Source of the DNA: Nitrospirota bacterium
GTDB lineage: Bacteria > Nitrospirota > UBA9217
Assembly (NCBI GenBank): GCA_017885365.1
Contig: JAFNGD010000443.1
Location: forward strand, 1-5,945
Direction: 5' to 3'
Length of the DNA: 5,945 nucleotides
Shown here: in pieces, positions 5,707 through 5,945 of the stretch
Layout: each line of letters begins with the position of its first letter
Numbering within the stretch: position 1 is the first letter of the stretch
Made by a program: the position numbers and the translations under genes
Notes under the pieces: model-generated
What the model saw: only the letters and a program-made list of their open reading frames with translations
Told to the model about the DNA's origin: nothing
The model's database searches: none

Positions 5707-5945
5707 ATGACGAACAGCGCCCTGTCGAAGCTGAAGCTCGACAAATCGGGCGGGAACTTCCAGCGCAAACAGAAAATACCCCGGTGGGGCCTCATCGCCA
5801 TCAGCGTCATCGTAGTACTCTCCGTCGTTTTCATGTTCGTCGCGAACCCTGCTGTCGAGGTGGAGACCGCGGTCGTGGCGCGGGTCTACCCCTCCCAGTC
5901 CTTCACACTCCTGAACGCCAGCGGGTATGTCGTGGCACAGCGCAA
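5707..5945 (+). CDS. Efflux pump periplasmic adaptor (HlyD/MacA/RND type), N-terminal part only
   Basis: The first 79 codons of a gene that continues beyond the window. The product has a short basic cytoplasmic start (1-27, including RKQK and PRW) and one transmembrane anchor (about 28-46, GLIAISVIVVLSVVFMFVA). The periplasmic start follows, with EVETAVVARVYPSQ and LLNASGYVVAQR. That last segment is typical of membrane-fusion adaptor proteins that link an inner-membrane ABC or RND pump to an outer-membrane channel: it leads into the first beta strand of the barrel-sandwich (lipoyl-like) domain. The ATG has GAGGGA (5695-5700) 6 bases upstream. A transporter ATPase/permease and possibly an outer-membrane factor would be expected downstream. 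The substrate cannot be told from this fragment. MacA-like and RND-type adaptors cannot be separated here. Confidence 0.75.
   Translation, partial: MTNSALSKLKLDKSGGNFQRKQKIPRWGLIAISVIVVLSVVFMFVANPAVEVETAVVARVYPSQSFTLLNASGYVVAQR

Overview
The window holds five complete protein genes and the start of a sixth, all on the + strand of a GC-rich bacterial chromosome. Gene order (fabF directly followed by rnc, then an Elp3-like radical SAM gene) and the SH3/STI1-type exported protein suggest a Gram-negative, probably anaerobic lineage such as Nitrospirota or a deltaproteobacterial group. This placement is inference from style and order only. Most of the content is ordinary housekeeping, and no phage, IS element, CRISPR array, tRNA or rRNA gene was seen.

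Region 1 (1-3552) looks like one transcription unit. fabF (beta-ketoacyl-ACP synthase II, TTG start with a strong ribosome binding site) is followed after one base by rnc (RNase III). Next come an Elp3-like radical SAM protein and, after one more base, a small exported protein with an SH3-like N-terminal domain and an STI1/DP-type C-terminal domain. A period-7 inverted repeat sits across the rnc/radical SAM junction and encodes the last residues of RNase III.

Region 2 (3553-5564) is a purine biosynthesis unit, purM then purN, catalysing steps 5 and 3 of the IMP pathway. It has its own promoter (perfect TTGACA, 17-bp spacer, TAGTAT) and a leader of about 150 nt. This leader is the most interesting part of the window. 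It can fold as a three-way junction whose closing helix competes with a terminator-like hairpin followed by a U-run. The pentaloop of its main hairpin (UUUGC) is exactly complementary to GCAAA in the terminator loop. It fits a transcription attenuator or riboswitch that I cannot match to a known class. A second period-7 inverted repeat, built from a different word, lies between purM and purN.

Region 3 (5565-5945) has a 142-bp gap with a 6+6 inverted repeat near a weak promoter. It is followed by the first 79 codons of a membrane-anchored RND/MacA-type efflux adaptor that runs off the window.
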